64,000 nucleotides of DNA from Bacillota bacterium (GCA_021787335.1 JAJYMC010000016.1:83419-147418), one strand, 5' to 3'. Positions 8,542 to 18,755 are shown, numbered from the stretch's first letter. A program made the numbers and translations. Notes: generated by a model from the sequence alone, not told the origin.

Positions 8542-9006
8542 ATGAAGCTGAGGACATCATCCCCTGATGAGACGGAGATCTTCGGCCGCCGGCTCGGTGC
8601 GCTCCTGGAGCCGGGCGACGTGGTCTGCCTGAGCGGGCCGCTCGGCGCGGGCAAGACCTGCCTGGCGCGGGGCATCCTGGCCGGGACCGGCGCGACCGGG
8701 CCGGTCTCGAGCCCGACCTTCGTCATCGTCCACGAGCACCCGGGCCGCGTGCCGGCCTACCACATCGACGCCTATCGCCTGGAATGCGGGGACGACGCGG
8801 CCGCCCTTGGCCTCGAGGAGTACCTGCCGGGGGAGGGCGTGGCCGTCGTCGAGTGGCCGGAGAACATCCCCGACTTCATCCCACCGGACGCCCTCTGGGT
8901 CCGGCTAGACCGCTTGCCCGGCGTCGGGGCCGATGACCGGGACCTGGAGGTGTCGGCCTCCGGGCCGCGCTCCGAACGGCTCCTCGAGGAGTTGAGCCAT
9001 AGGTGA
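8542..9006 (+). CDS. tsaE: tRNA t6A biosynthesis ATPase TsaE
   Basis: A 154-residue P-loop ATPase that works with TsaB and TsaD to make N6-threonylcarbamoyladenosine on tRNA A37. The Walker A motif is at residues 32-39 (GPLGAGKT), followed by SSPTFVIVHEH and YHIDAYRL, both typical of TsaE, and VAVVEWPENI. Length is normal for the family. Its stop overlaps the GTG start of tsaB by 4 bp (9003-9006). Confidence 0.93.
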   Translation: MKLRTSSPDETEIFGRRLGALLEPGDVVCLSGPLGAGKTCLARGILAGTGATGPVSSPTFVIVHEHPGRVPAYHIDAYRLECGDDAAALGLEEYLPGEGVAVVEWPENIPDFIPPDALWVRLDRLPGVGADDRDLEVSASGPRSERLLEELSHR

Positions 9007-9749
9007 TCGTCCTTGGCCTGGAGACCGCCACCAATGTCTGCGGCGTGGCCCTGGTGGACGACGACCGCGTCCTCGCCGAGTTCTCGACCGCCGGCCGCCT
9101 GACCCATTCGCAGCGCCTGATGCCGCTGGTCGAGCAGGCCCTGGGCGAGGCCGGGATCGACCGGGGCCGGCTGGACGGGATTGCCGTCAGCGCCGGGCCG
9201 GGTTCGTTCACCGGGCTGCGTATCGGCCTGGCCACGGCCAAGGGCCTCGGGTACGCCCTCGATCGGCCGGTCCTGGCCGTCCCGACCCTGGACGCCCTGG
9301 CCTTCAACGTCTGGGCGTGGCCGGGGTTAATATGCCCGCTCCTCGACGCCCGGAAAGATCAGGTCTACGCGGCCCTGTACCGCGGCAGTCCGCCTACGGG
9401 CGGCCGTTCGCTGCGGCGCCTCGGAGGCTATTGGGCGATGGACCTCGGCGCCCTCCTCGAGCGCCTGAGCGCCTTCAACGAAGCGGTCCTCTTCCTGGGC
9501 GACGCGCTCCCGCGATACGGGCCGGGCATCGCCGAGCGGCTGGGGGCGAAGGCCCATTTCGTCCCGGTCTCGGGCCGCTTCCCCCGGGCGGCCGCCGTGG
9601 CCGAGTTGGGACTCCGGCGGCTGGCCGCCGGGCGGCGTCCCGGAGCCGCGGAGGCCCGTCCCATCTACGTCCGCCAGTCCGAAGCCGAGGTCAAGGCCAG
9701 AGCGCGGGCCAGAGCCCGCCGAGCCGCCACCAACGATGGGAGCAGGTGA
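9003..9749 (+). CDS. tsaB: tRNA t6A biosynthesis protein TsaB
   Basis: A 248-residue inactive ASKHA-fold paralogue of TsaD that scaffolds the TsaBDE complex. The conserved start MIVLGLETATNVCGVALV and SAGPGSFTGLRIGLATAKGL are typical. The C-terminal ~50 residues (RPIYVRQSEAEVKARARARARR) end in an Arg/Ala-rich tail. The start is GTG 9003, coupled to tsaE; the end overlaps the rimI start region. Confidence 0.93.
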   Translation: MIVLGLETATNVCGVALVDDDRVLAEFSTAGRLTHSQRLMPLVEQALGEAGIDRGRLDGIAVSAGPGSFTGLRIGLATAKGLGYALDRPVLAVPTLDALAFNVWAWPGLICPLLDARKDQVYAALYRGSPPTGGRSLRRLGGYWAMDLGALLERLSAFNEAVLFLGDALPRYGPGIAERLGAKAHFVPVSGRFPRAAAVAELGLRRLAAGRRPGAAEARPIYVRQSEAEVKARARARARRAATNDGSR

Positions 9750-10257
9750 ACCGTTGACGGAAGAGATGGCCTCGATGCCGATGACCATGGCCGACCTGGA
9801 TGAGGTGATGGAGGTCGAGCAGGCCTCTTTCACCAGCCCGTGGTCGCGCCAGGCCTTCATCCGCGAGCTGAGCGACAACCTGTATGCGCACTATATCGTC
9901 GCCCGCGTGAACGGCCACGTCGTCGGGTACGCCGGCATGTGGCTGGTCATGGGCGAGGCTCACGTGACCAACATCGCCGTCCGGCCGGAGCACCGTGGTC
10001 GGGGATACGGTGAGACGCTTCTCCGCCGCCTGATGGAATTGGCGGTGACCAGCGAGGCCAACCGGATGACGTTGGAAGTCCGGAAGAGCAACCTCGTCGC
10101 CCAGAAGCTCTACGCCAAACTCGGCTTCACCGCGCAGGGTCTGCGGAAACGGTACTACACCGACACCAACGAGGACGCCATCATAATGTGGAACAACGAC
10201 GTCGCCGGGACCCTCGGGCTGAAGGGCACCGGGGCGAGCGCCGGAGGCCGGTCGTGA
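9736..10257 (+). CDS. rimI: Ribosomal protein S18 alanine N-acetyltransferase
   Basis: A GNAT acetyltransferase of up to 173 residues that acetylates the N-terminal alanine of S18. The core EQASFTSPWSRQAF, NIAVRPEHRGRGYGETLL (acetyl-CoA loop) and EVRKSNLVAQKLY/KLGF are classic RimI. The start is uncertain: ATG 9736 lies inside tsaB, while TTG 9754 has GGAGCAGG upstream and would give 167 residues. The stop overlaps the GTG of tsaD by 4 bp. Its place between tsaB and tsaD is a widespread arrangement. Confidence 0.9.
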   Translation: MGAGEPLTEEMASMPMTMADLDEVMEVEQASFTSPWSRQAFIRELSDNLYAHYIVARVNGHVVGYAGMWLVMGEAHVTNIAVRPEHRGRGYGETLLRRLMELAVTSEANRMTLEVRKSNLVAQKLYAKLGFTAQGLRKRYYTDTNEDAIIMWNNDVAGTLGLKGTGASAGGRS

Positions 10258-11363
10258 GCGGCCGCGGCGCCGCCACCGCCACCGCCACCGCCGGCGACCT
10301 CATCCTGGCCATCGAGACATCGTGCGACGAGACCGCGGCGGCCGTCGTCCAGGGCGGCAAGGTCATTCGCGCCAACGTCGTCGCCTCCCAGGTCGACCTC
10401 CATCGCCGGTTCGGCGGGGTGGTCCCGGAGATCGCCTCGCGACGGCATCTGGAGCTGTCCATCCCGGTGGTCGATGAGGCCCTCGAGCGGGCCGGGGCGG
10501 CCCCGGCCGACCTGGCCGCGGTGGCCGTCACCGCCGGCCCGGGCCTCGTCGGGGCCCTGCTCGTCGGCGTCTCGCTGGCCAAGAGCCTGGCTTTCGGTTG
10601 GGGCAAACCGCTGGTCGGGGTCAACCACCTGGAGGGCCACATCTACGCCAACTTCCTGACCGTCGATGAGGACGGCCAGGTCATCGGGGACGGGCGACCG
10701 CCCGAGTTCCCCTTCCTGTGCCTGGTCGTCTCGGGCGGGCACAGCGACCTCATCTACATCGAGGGCCACGGGCGGCGTCGGTCCCTGGGCCGGACGCGGG
10801 ACGACGCGGCCGGCGAGGCCTTCGACAAGGTGGCCCGGGCCATCGGGCTCGGCTACCCGGGCGGACCTCTCCTTGACGCCCTGGCCCGCGAGGGCGGTGA
10901 CCCGCTGGCCTTCGACCTGCCCCGGGCCCGGCTGGAGGCGGGGAGCCTCGATTTCAGCTTTTCCGGCCTGAAGACGGCCGTCGTCCACGTCCTCGAACGG
11001 GCCGCCCTGGCCGGGGAAGAGGTCGACCGGGCCGACCTGGCCGCCAGCTTTTCGCAGGCGGTGGCCGACGCGCTGGTCGACAAGACGCTGGCGGCCGCCA
11101 GGGTCACGGGGGCGAGCCGGATCGTCCTCGCCGGCGGCGTGGCCGCCAACTCGACCCTGCGGCGGACGATGCTCGAACGGGCCGAGGCTGGTGGGCTGAC
11201 CGTCCGCTTCCCCCCGCTCAAGCTGTGCACGGACAACGCGGCCATGATCGGCGCGGCCGGCTACTTCCGCTATGCCGCCGGCAGCCGCTCCGGCCTCGAC
11301 CTCAACGCCGACCCGAACCTGGCTTTCGGGGATCAGGCTGTCGAAGAGTGTCGAGGAAGTTGA
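10254..11363 (+). CDS. tsaD: tRNA N6-adenosine threonylcarbamoyltransferase TsaD
   Basis: A 369-residue ASKHA-fold enzyme that transfers the threonylcarbamoyl group to A37 of ANN-decoding tRNAs. Evidence: IETSCDETAAAVV, VPEIASRRHLE, VTAGPGLVGALLVG, the metal-binding HLEGH, LVVSGGHSDLI, FDKVARAIGLGYPGG and GGVAANSTLR. I use GTG 10254 with GGAGG 6 bp upstream; it overlaps the rimI stop. The N-terminus begins with a run of Ala-Thr dipeptides (residues ~6-12) from a GCCACC repeat. Last gene of the thiL-tsa operon. Confidence 0.95.
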   Translation: MSGRGAATATATAGDLILAIETSCDETAAAVVQGGKVIRANVVASQVDLHRRFGGVVPEIASRRHLELSIPVVDEALERAGAAPADLAAVAVTAGPGLVGALLVGVSLAKSLAFGWGKPLVGVNHLEGHIYANFLTVDEDGQVIGDGRPPEFPFLCLVVSGGHSDLIYIEGHGRRRSLGRTRDDAAGEAFDKVARAIGLGYPGGPLLDALAREGGDPLAFDLPRARLEAGSLDFSFSGLKTAVVHVLERAALAGEEVDRADLAASFSQAVADALVDKTLAAARVTGASRIVLAGGVAANSTLRRTMLERAEAGGLTVRFPPLKLCTDNAAMIGAAGYFRYAAGSRSGLDLNADPNLAFGDQAVEECRGS

Positions 11364-11394
11364 CCCGGAAAGTCTGGAAGTCAGTTGTGGGTTT

Positions 11395-11466
11395 CGTGGA
11401 TAACGGGCAAAAAGACAGTTACGCGCGTTTTGGCCCTGTGGATAAGACTGGGGATAGTGTGGATTA
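11395..11466 (+). promoter_or_regulatory. Cluster of three DnaA-box-like 9-mers
   Basis: CGTGGATAA (11395-11403), TGTGGATAA (11437-11445, exact match to the DnaA box complement of TTATCCACA) and TGTGGATTA (11458-11466) lie in the same orientation. Their starts are 42 and 21 bp apart, that is whole helical turns, in the 229-bp gap after tsaD. The surrounding gap is less GC-rich than its neighbours. DnaA binding is an inference; there is no dnaA or dnaN nearby. Confidence 0.4.
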
Positions 11467-11592
11467 TGTTCCCGGTATGCGTTACGAACAGTTATGTAAA
11501 CAGAGATTGACCGATTCCGACAGACAGATTCAGCGACTCTTCGCGACTGTTCGACGGGACGGCGCGGAAAGGCGCGGGACGGGGGACGGGAG

Positions 11593-12171
11593 ATGAAGGG
11601 ACCAGAGCTGGAGGCCGATGGGCGAGCAGCCGATGGACGCGCGGCCGGTGAAAGACCGGGTGGACGCCGCATCGAGGTCCACCGGATTCCGCCCGACGGA
11701 CGCAACTCTCTGCACCACTGGACGGAGGCGGTCAACCCGCTGCGGGCCGCGGTCCACGTGGCGGCCTTCACGGTCGCCCGCTACCTGCCATGGCTCGGGC
11801 TCAAGAACGCCATCTACCGCTGGCGCGGGATGACCATTGGGCGCGACGTGGCCTTCGCCTTCTACGCCCTGCCCGACATCTTCTTCCCCGAACTCATCAC
11901 GGTCGGCGACAACAGCATCATCGGCTACAACAGCACCATCCTGGCTCACGAGTACCTCATCGACCACTACCGGACGGGCCCCGTCCGCATCGGTCGCAAC
12001 GTGGTCATCGGGGCCAACTGCACGGTCCTGCCTGGGGTGACCATCGGCGACGGGGCGGTGGTCTCGGCCATGTCCCTGGTCAACCGAGACGTGCCGCCCG
12101 GCGCCGTGGTCGGCGGGGTACCGGCCCGGCCGCTACGCAATGGGCCAGGCCGCGACGAGGAGGCATCCTGA
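11593..12171 (+). CDS. Left-handed beta-helix acyltransferase
   Basis: A 192-residue hexapeptide-repeat O-acetyltransferase-like protein. Repeats run from residue ~82 to 165: ITVGDNSIIGYNSTI, PVRIGRNVVIGANCTVLPGVTIGDGAVV and VVGGVPARPLR, the last being the classic end of CysE/maltose acetyltransferase-type enzymes. A likely catalytic histidine is in LAHEYLIDHY. Residues 1-35 are a low-complexity charged leader. It overlaps the next gene (PAP2) by one base, suggesting a shared role in cell-surface or lipid modification; acceptor unknown. Confidence 0.85.
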   Translation: MKGPELEADGRAADGRAAGERPGGRRIEVHRIPPDGRNSLHHWTEAVNPLRAAVHVAAFTVARYLPWLGLKNAIYRWRGMTIGRDVAFAFYALPDIFFPELITVGDNSIIGYNSTILAHEYLIDHYRTGPVRIGRNVVIGANCTVLPGVTIGDGAVVSAMSLVNRDVPPGAVVGGVPARPLRNGPGRDEEAS

Positions 12172-13028
12172 TGGGATTGACGGTCATCCAGTGGCTTCAG
12201 CACTTCTCCACGCCCACCCTGGATTCGGTCTTTCGGGCCTTCAGCGACCTCGGCGGCGAGACGTTCTACATCGCGGCCGTCCCCATCGTCTTCTGGTGTG
12301 TCGATAAGAAGCTGGGGATCCGCCTGGCCTACGTCTTCCTCTTCTCGGCCTGGGCCAACTCCGGGCTGAAGGAGTTCTTCGCCACGTCGCGGCCGCCGTG
12401 GACGGTCGTCCGCAACCTCTACCCTGAATCGGCGTCCGGCTACGCCTTCCCCAGCGGGCACGCCCAGAGCAGCTCGGTCTTCTGGAGTTACCTGGCCATC
12501 CAGTCGCGGACCCGGGTCCTGTCCGTCATCGCCGGGCTGATCATCTTCCTGGTCAGCCTCTCCCGCGTATACCTGGGCGTCCATTGGCCCACCGACGTCC
12601 TCGGGGGTATCGCCCTCGGCCTGGCCCTGAGTTTCACCTTCTCCTGGCTCACCGGCCTTTTCCGCGGGCGGCGGGCGATGTTCCCGTTGCGCCTTCTCGG
12701 GGGCATCGTCATCCCCCTGGCGATGCTGGCCGTCTACCATGGCCCGGACGGGCCGAAGATCGTCGGCTTCCTCCTTGGGATGGCCGTCGGCTGGGCCTTC
12801 GAGGAGCGCTTCGTCGGCTTCCGACCCGAGGCCGGCCTCGTGGCCCAGGTGGTCAAGGTGCTCGTCGGCCTGGGCGTTCTGGCCGGCCTGCGGGCGGGCC
12901 TGAAGCTGGTCCTGGCCGAAGGCACGTTCTACGACCTGGCCCGCTACTCGATCCTCGGGATCTGGGGCGCCTTCGTGTGGCCGACCGTCTTCAGCCGCGT
13001 CGGCCTGCTCGGCGGCGGCCGGCGATGA
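12171..13028 (+). CDS. PAP2-family membrane phosphatase
   Basis: A 285-residue integral membrane protein. The three PAP2 signature motifs are recognisable: KEFFATSRPPW (KX6RP-like), YAFPSGHAQSS (PSGH) and SRVYLGVHWPTDVLGG (SRX5HX3D). Several hydrophobic segments follow, to the C-terminal GIWGAFVWPTVF. Such enzymes remove phosphate from undecaprenyl diphosphate or phosphatidic acids at the membrane. ATG 12171 with AGGAGG upstream overlaps the acyltransferase stop; its own stop overlaps the radical SAM start. The unusually long C-terminal membrane region (~110 residues after motif 3) is family-typical for the bacterial 'SGPP-like' type. Confidence 0.88.
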   Translation: MGLTVIQWLQHFSTPTLDSVFRAFSDLGGETFYIAAVPIVFWCVDKKLGIRLAYVFLFSAWANSGLKEFFATSRPPWTVVRNLYPESASGYAFPSGHAQSSSVFWSYLAIQSRTRVLSVIAGLIIFLVSLSRVYLGVHWPTDVLGGIALGLALSFTFSWLTGLFRGRRAMFPLRLLGGIVIPLAMLAVYHGPDGPKIVGFLLGMAVGWAFEERFVGFRPEAGLVAQVVKVLVGLGVLAGLRAGLKLVLAEGTFYDLARYSILGIWGAFVWPTVFSRVGLLGGGRR

Positions 13029-14389
13029 CCGGACCCGACGGAGCCGTCCAGGCCGCCATCGAATGGGGGGCACGGCGTTACGGCGTCCTTCCGGTGACTT
13101 CGGTCTGTGACGTTCGTTGCGTCTTCTGCAGCAACCGGCAGAACCCGCCGGGGGTCCGCACGTACCAGCTCCCGCCGACCACGGTCGAACAGACCGTGAG
13201 GACGCTGGGGCTGATGGACGACCCGCAACGGATCGTCGTCGGCGAGTCGGTGACCCGCATCGATGAGGGCGAACCGTTCACCCATCCGGCCCTGCTCGAC
13301 CTCCTGGCCTTGGCCCGGGAGCGCTTCCCGGAGGCCGTCCTGCAGGTGACCACCAACGGGTCGCTCCTCACCCGCGAGCGCGTGCGGGCTTTGGCCAAGT
13401 TGTCCCCGGTCGAAGTCATCCTGTCGTTGAACAGCGCCCATTCGACCAACCGCCGGCGGCTGATGGGCGACCCGCGCCCGCAGCGGGCCCTGGCCGCCGC
13501 GGACTACCTGGCCGAAGAGGGCGTGCCGTTCCAGGGCAGCGTCGTCGCCATGCCCCACCTCGTCGGTTGGGATGACCCGGCCCGCGCGGCCCTCTTCCTC
13601 GATGAGCGCGGGGCCAGGCTCATCCGGCTGTTCATGCCCGGCTTCACCCGCCAGGCCCCGTCGGAACTGCGTTTCCCGCTTTCCCTGTGGGACGACCTGG
13701 GGCGCCTGGTCGGCCAGTTGGCCCCGTCCCTCCGCGCCCCGCTCCTCCTCGAGCCGCCGCGCCTGACCGACCTCGACGCGCGCCTCGAGGGCGTGGTCCC
13801 GGACAGCCCGGCGGCCCGCGCCGGTCTGCGCCGCGGGGATGTCGTCAAGGCCGTCGACGGCGAGGAGGTCTTCTGCCGGTTTGACGCCCACGTCTCGGCC
13901 ACCGAGGCCGGGCCGGCGGAGATCGAGCTGGAGCGGCCGGGCGTCGGCCGCCTGAAGGTCGTCCTCGATAAGCGGCCCGACGAGCGCCCCGGCTTCGTGG
14001 CCCATTACGACATCAACCCGACCCGCCTGCACCGGGCGGCCGGGCTACTCCACGACGGCCCGCGGCCGGCCCTGGTCTTCACCTCGAAGCTCGCCGAGAC
14101 CGTCGTCCGGCTGGCGCTCGAGCGGGTCCTCGAGCCGGCGGCCCGTGAGGGGGTCCGGGTCGTGGCCGTCGAGGACGGCTTCTTCGGGGGCTCGATCATG
14201 ACCGCCGGGCTGGCCGTGGTCCAGGATTACCTGGACGCGCTGGCCCGCGAGGAGAAGGGCGGCCGGCCCGCCCCGCGCCTCATCCTCATCCCTTGGGAGC
14301 CGTGGGACCAGGAGCGGCGGGATCTCACCGGGCGCTCCGTGGACGAGGTGGCGGCGGCCGTCGGTCGCGCCGCGGTCGAGATGGTCTGA
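13025..14389 (+). CDS. Radical SAM protein with internal PDZ and DUF512-like C-terminus
   Basis: A 454-residue protein. Residues ~28-35 hold CDVRCVFC, the radical SAM CxxxCxxC cluster motif, followed by a TIM-barrel-like region to ~230. A PDZ-like stretch (EGVVPDSPAARAGLRRGDVVKAVDGEEV) lies at ~257-285. The C-terminal ~150 residues contain VEDGFFGGSIMTAGLAVVQDYLDAL, which resembles the end of DUF512 proteins. DUF512 proteins are normally ordered PDZ - radical SAM - DUF512, so this order is unusual. ATG 13025 overlaps the PAP2 stop. Reaction unknown. Confidence 0.8.
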   Translation: MTGPDGAVQAAIEWGARRYGVLPVTSVCDVRCVFCSNRQNPPGVRTYQLPPTTVEQTVRTLGLMDDPQRIVVGESVTRIDEGEPFTHPALLDLLALARERFPEAVLQVTTNGSLLTRERVRALAKLSPVEVILSLNSAHSTNRRRLMGDPRPQRALAAADYLAEEGVPFQGSVVAMPHLVGWDDPARAALFLDERGARLIRLFMPGFTRQAPSELRFPLSLWDDLGRLVGQLAPSLRAPLLLEPPRLTDLDARLEGVVPDSPAARAGLRRGDVVKAVDGEEVFCRFDAHVSATEAGPAEIELERPGVGRLKVVLDKRPDERPGFVAHYDINPTRLHRAAGLLHDGPRPALVFTSKLAETVVRLALERVLEPAAREGVRVVAVEDGFFGGSIMTAGLAVVQDYLDALAREEKGGRPAPRLILIPWEPWDQERRDLTGRSVDEVAAAVGRAAVEMV

Positions 14390-14405
14390 GGGAGAGCCGC
14401 GCGGT

Positions 14406-14454
14406 GGGCGGCGGGGACGACAGGGCGGCGGGGACGACAGGGCGGCGGGGACGC
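14406..14454 (+). repeat. Three tandem 17-bp repeats
   Basis: The unit GGGCGGCGGGGACGACA occurs at 14406-14422 and 14423-14439, with a third partial copy from 14440. It lies just upstream of the guaB promoter. Confidence 0.8.
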
Positions 14455-14456
14455 GG

Positions 14457-14485
14457 TTGAATGGCTGCATGCGTTGTGGTATAAT
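14457..14485 (+). promoter_or_regulatory. Sigma-A type promoter of guaB
   Basis: TTGAAT (14457-14462) and a perfect TATAAT (14480-14485) are separated by 17 bp, 40 bp before the guaB start. This is the best vegetative promoter in the window. Confidence 0.85.
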
Positions 14486-14524
14486 GGCAAAAACCCCAGA
14501 CCGATGGGAAAGGGGACGACCTAG

Positions 14525-16012
<1,488 letters not shown>

Positions 16013-16064
16013 GCCCGCACGGCAGGCGCCCCGGCCGCGACCGGGCCGCTTCACCAAGCCAAAG

Positions 16065-16105
16065 AAGACCCTGTCCGCCACCCGCGGGCGGGGTCTTTTC
16101 GTTTT
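16065..16105 (+). terminator. Intrinsic terminator after guaB
   Basis: AAGACCC (16065-16071) pairs with GGGTCTT (16091-16097), enclosing a GC-rich inner region, followed by TTTTCGTTTTC. Confidence 0.8.
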
Positions 16106-16163
16106 CGCCGCCCAGCCGCCATGCCCGCCGTGCGAGCGGGCAGACTAGGCGGGGGGTGAAGAC

Positions 16164-17930
16164 GTGGGTCACGGGCACGGTCAGGCTCTGGCTTCGGTCA
16201 GGAGACAGCTCATGCGCGTCGTCTGGTTCCTGCTCCTGGCCGGGGCGCTCTACTTAATCTACCGGCGGCCGCCGGCCATCTTCCACGGCGGCCCGCCGAG
16301 CCTCCTGGTGGACGCCCGGGCCATCCCTTACTACGCCTCGCTCTCGTTGGCCCGGATGGCCGCGGCCTACGTGCTGGCCCTCGTCTTCAGCATCGCCTAC
16401 GGCTACGTCGCCTGGGCCAACCCGCTGGCCCGCCGCTTCCTCCTGCCGCTCCTGGACGTCCTGCAGTCAGTGCCCGTCCTGGGCTTCTTCCCCGCGGCCG
16501 TGTTCTTCTTTGTCGGCCTCTTCCACGGCGGGCGGCTCGGCCTCGAACTGGCCGCGGTCTTCCTCATCTTCACCAGCCAGGCCTGGAACATCACCTTCGG
16601 GGTCTATGAGTCGCTGACGACCATCCCCAGGGACCTCGAGGAGGCGGCGATGGCCTTCAGCCTGGGGCCGGGCCTGCGCTTCAGCCGTCTGCTCCTCCCG
16701 GCGATGGTGCCCAAGCTCGTCTACAACAGCATGCTCTCGTGGGCCGGCGGCTGGTACTTCCTCATCGCCTGCGAGATCATCGCCCTCGGCCCGGTCAACT
16801 TCACCCTCCCCGGCCTGGGCAGCTACCTCATCAACACGGCCCAGGACGGGCGGCTCGACCTGACCATGCTCGGCCTGGGCGCCCTGGTCCTCCTGATCAT
16901 CGCCCTCGATTTGCTCCTCTGGCGCCCTCTCGGGGTCTGGGCCAATCGCTTCAAGTACGAGTTGACGGCGGGCGGGCCGGCGCCGACTTCGCGCCTCCTG
17001 ACGATGTGGCGGAAGTGGCCGGTGGCCCGCTGGACGACCCTGGCCGGGGTGGCCGTCTGGTCGGCCGGGCGCCGCGTGGCGCGGGCGGCCCTGGGTCCGC
17101 CGCGACGCGGGCTGGGCGCGGCCCGGGCGGTCATCGACCGGCGCTGGCCGGGGTTGCCGGGGCGCCTGGGGTCCGCCGCGACCAGGATCGTCGGCTGGCT
17201 CATCGTCGCCGGGCTGGGCTACCTCGTGGTCCGGTCAGTCATCGCCCTCGGGGAGCTCCTCCTGCGGCCTTGGCCGATCGAGGCCCGCGCCATTCCCGCC
17301 GGTCTCGGGGCCTCGTTCCTCCGCCTGGCCCTGGCCTATCTCATCTCGCTGGCCTGGACCGTCCCGGTGGCCTACCTCATCGCCACCAACGAGCGGGCCT
17401 ATCAGGTCGCCATGCCGGTCTTCGAGGTGCTGGCCTCGGTGCCGGCGACGGCCCTCTTCCCGGTCATCGTCTTCATCATCGCCGGCCGGAGCGGCGGCAT
17501 GAACGTGGCCGCGGTCCTGCTGGCCCTCACCGGGATGCAATGGTACCTGCTCTTCAACCTGGTCGCCGTAGCCCAGTCGCTGCCGGCCGACCTCAAGGAG
17601 GCCGCCGCGGCTTACGGCGTCAAGGGCCGGCTATACATGTTCCGGGTCGTCCTGCCGGCCCTCTTCCCGTCGCTGGTGACCGGGAGCATCACCGCCTGGG
17701 GCGGCGGCTGGAACGCCCTCATCATCGCCGAGTATGTGGTCTACAAGGGCCACACCTTCACCGCCTTCGGCATCGGCTCGCTCCTCGACCGGGCCACCTA
17801 CAGCTCCGGCAATCTCCAGATGATCTGGCTCTCGCTCATCTCGATGGTCCTGGTCATCGTCACCCTGAACCGCGTCTTCTGGCGGCCCCTGTATGACCTG
17901 GCCGCCAAGCGCTTCAAGATAGAGTACTGA
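16164..17930 (+). CDS. Fused double permease of nitrate/sulfonate-type ABC transporter
   Basis: A 588-residue membrane protein containing two binding-protein-dependent permease domains in tandem: residues ~50-270 and ~370-585. Each has the EAA-type loop (DLEEAAMAFSLGPGLRFSRLLLP and DLKEAAAAYGVKGRLYMFRVVLP). The two halves are joined by ~90 residues rich in Arg/Pro/Ala. Fused permeases of this kind occur with ATPases carrying an AAA-associated C-terminal domain, which is what follows (17997, 18776). No substrate-binding protein gene is adjacent. GTG 16164 has GGGGGTGA upstream; a later ATG at 16212 is possible. Substrate is unknown. Confidence 0.88.
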   Translation: MGHGHGQALASVRRQLMRVVWFLLLAGALYLIYRRPPAIFHGGPPSLLVDARAIPYYASLSLARMAAAYVLALVFSIAYGYVAWANPLARRFLLPLLDVLQSVPVLGFFPAAVFFFVGLFHGGRLGLELAAVFLIFTSQAWNITFGVYESLTTIPRDLEEAAMAFSLGPGLRFSRLLLPAMVPKLVYNSMLSWAGGWYFLIACEIIALGPVNFTLPGLGSYLINTAQDGRLDLTMLGLGALVLLIIALDLLLWRPLGVWANRFKYELTAGGPAPTSRLLTMWRKWPVARWTTLAGVAVWSAGRRVARAALGPPRRGLGAARAVIDRRWPGLPGRLGSAATRIVGWLIVAGLGYLVVRSVIALGELLLRPWPIEARAIPAGLGASFLRLALAYLISLAWTVPVAYLIATNERAYQVAMPVFEVLASVPATALFPVIVFIIAGRSGGMNVAAVLLALTGMQWYLLFNLVAVAQSLPADLKEAAAAYGVKGRLYMFRVVLPALFPSLVTGSITAWGGGWNALIIAEYVVYKGHTFTAFGIGSLLDRATYSSGNLQMIWLSLISMVLVIVTLNRVFWRPLYDLAAKRFKIEY

Positions 17931-17996
17931 CGCCGCTCGACCGGCCGCTCGGGCCCGTCAGCCCGACGAGCCCGTCCAGGCCGGCCCGCCCCCGAG

Positions 17997-18755
17997 GTGA
18001 AACCGTTGGCCCTGCTCGAACTGCACGACGTATGTAAGGTCTATAGCGAGGAAGGCCGGTCGATCACGGTCCTCGACCGGGTCTCCTTCGACGTGGAGAC
18101 GGAGCGGTTCGTCTGCCTCGTGGGCCCGTCCGGCTGCGGTAAGAGCACGCTGCTCAGGATGATCGCCGGGCTCGACCAGCCGACCTCGGGCCAGATCCTC
18201 TACGACGGGCGGCCCGTGGTCGGGGTCAACCCGCACATCGCCGTGGTCTTCCAGTCCTTCGCCCTCTTCCCGTGGCTGACCGTGTCGCAGAACGTGGAGC
18301 TTGGGCTGGAATCGCGCGGGGTCGACCCCAAGACGCGCAAGGGCCTGGCCGATAAGTATATCGACCAGGTCGGGCTGGACGGTTTCGAGGAGGCCTACCC
18401 GCGCGAGCTCTCGGGCGGCATGAAGCAGCGCGTCGGCATCGCCCGGGCCCTGGCCGTCGAGCCGCGGCTCCTCTGCATGGACGAACCGTTCTCGGCCCTC
18501 GACGCCCTGACCGCCCAGAACCTCCGGGAGGAGGTCCTGTCCCTCTGGGAGGACCAGAACCTCAAGGTCAGCTCGATCGTCATGGTCACCCACGGCATCG
18601 AGGAGGCCGTCTTCATGGCCGACCGCATCGTCGCCTTCTCGGCGCGGCCGGGCCGGGTCATCAGCATCGTCCCGGTGGACCTGCCGCGTCCGCGCAACCG
18701 CAAGGACGAGGCCTTTCTGCGCCTGACCGACCAGGTATACTCGCTCATCGTCTAG
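17997..18755 (+). CDS. ABC transporter ATPase (nitrate/sulfonate/taurine type)
   Basis: A 252-residue ATPase: Walker A GPSGCGKST, Q-loop VFQSFALFPWLTV, signature LSGGMKQRVGIARAL, Walker B LLCMDEPFSALD and switch histidine VTHGIEEAV. The LFPWLTV Q-loop and ALTAQNLREE are typical of the NrtD/SsuB/TauB group. GTG 17997 is preceded by GAG G at short spacing. It powers the fused permease upstream, and its usual C-terminal regulatory domain is a separate gene downstream. Confidence 0.92.
   Translation: MKPLALLELHDVCKVYSEEGRSITVLDRVSFDVETERFVCLVGPSGCGKSTLLRMIAGLDQPTSGQILYDGRPVVGVNPHIAVVFQSFALFPWLTVSQNVELGLESRGVDPKTRKGLADKYIDQVGLDGFEEAYPRELSGGMKQRVGIARALAVEPRLLCMDEPFSALDALTAQNLREEVLSLWEDQNLKVSSIVMVTHGIEEAVFMADRIVAFSARPGRVISIVPVDLPRPRNRKDEAFLRLTDQVYSLIV

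Noticed and set aside
11364..11592. Chromosomal origin (oriC)
   Set aside because: Only three DnaA-like boxes, no AT-rich unwinding region, and no dnaA, dnaN, gyr or parAB genes nearby.
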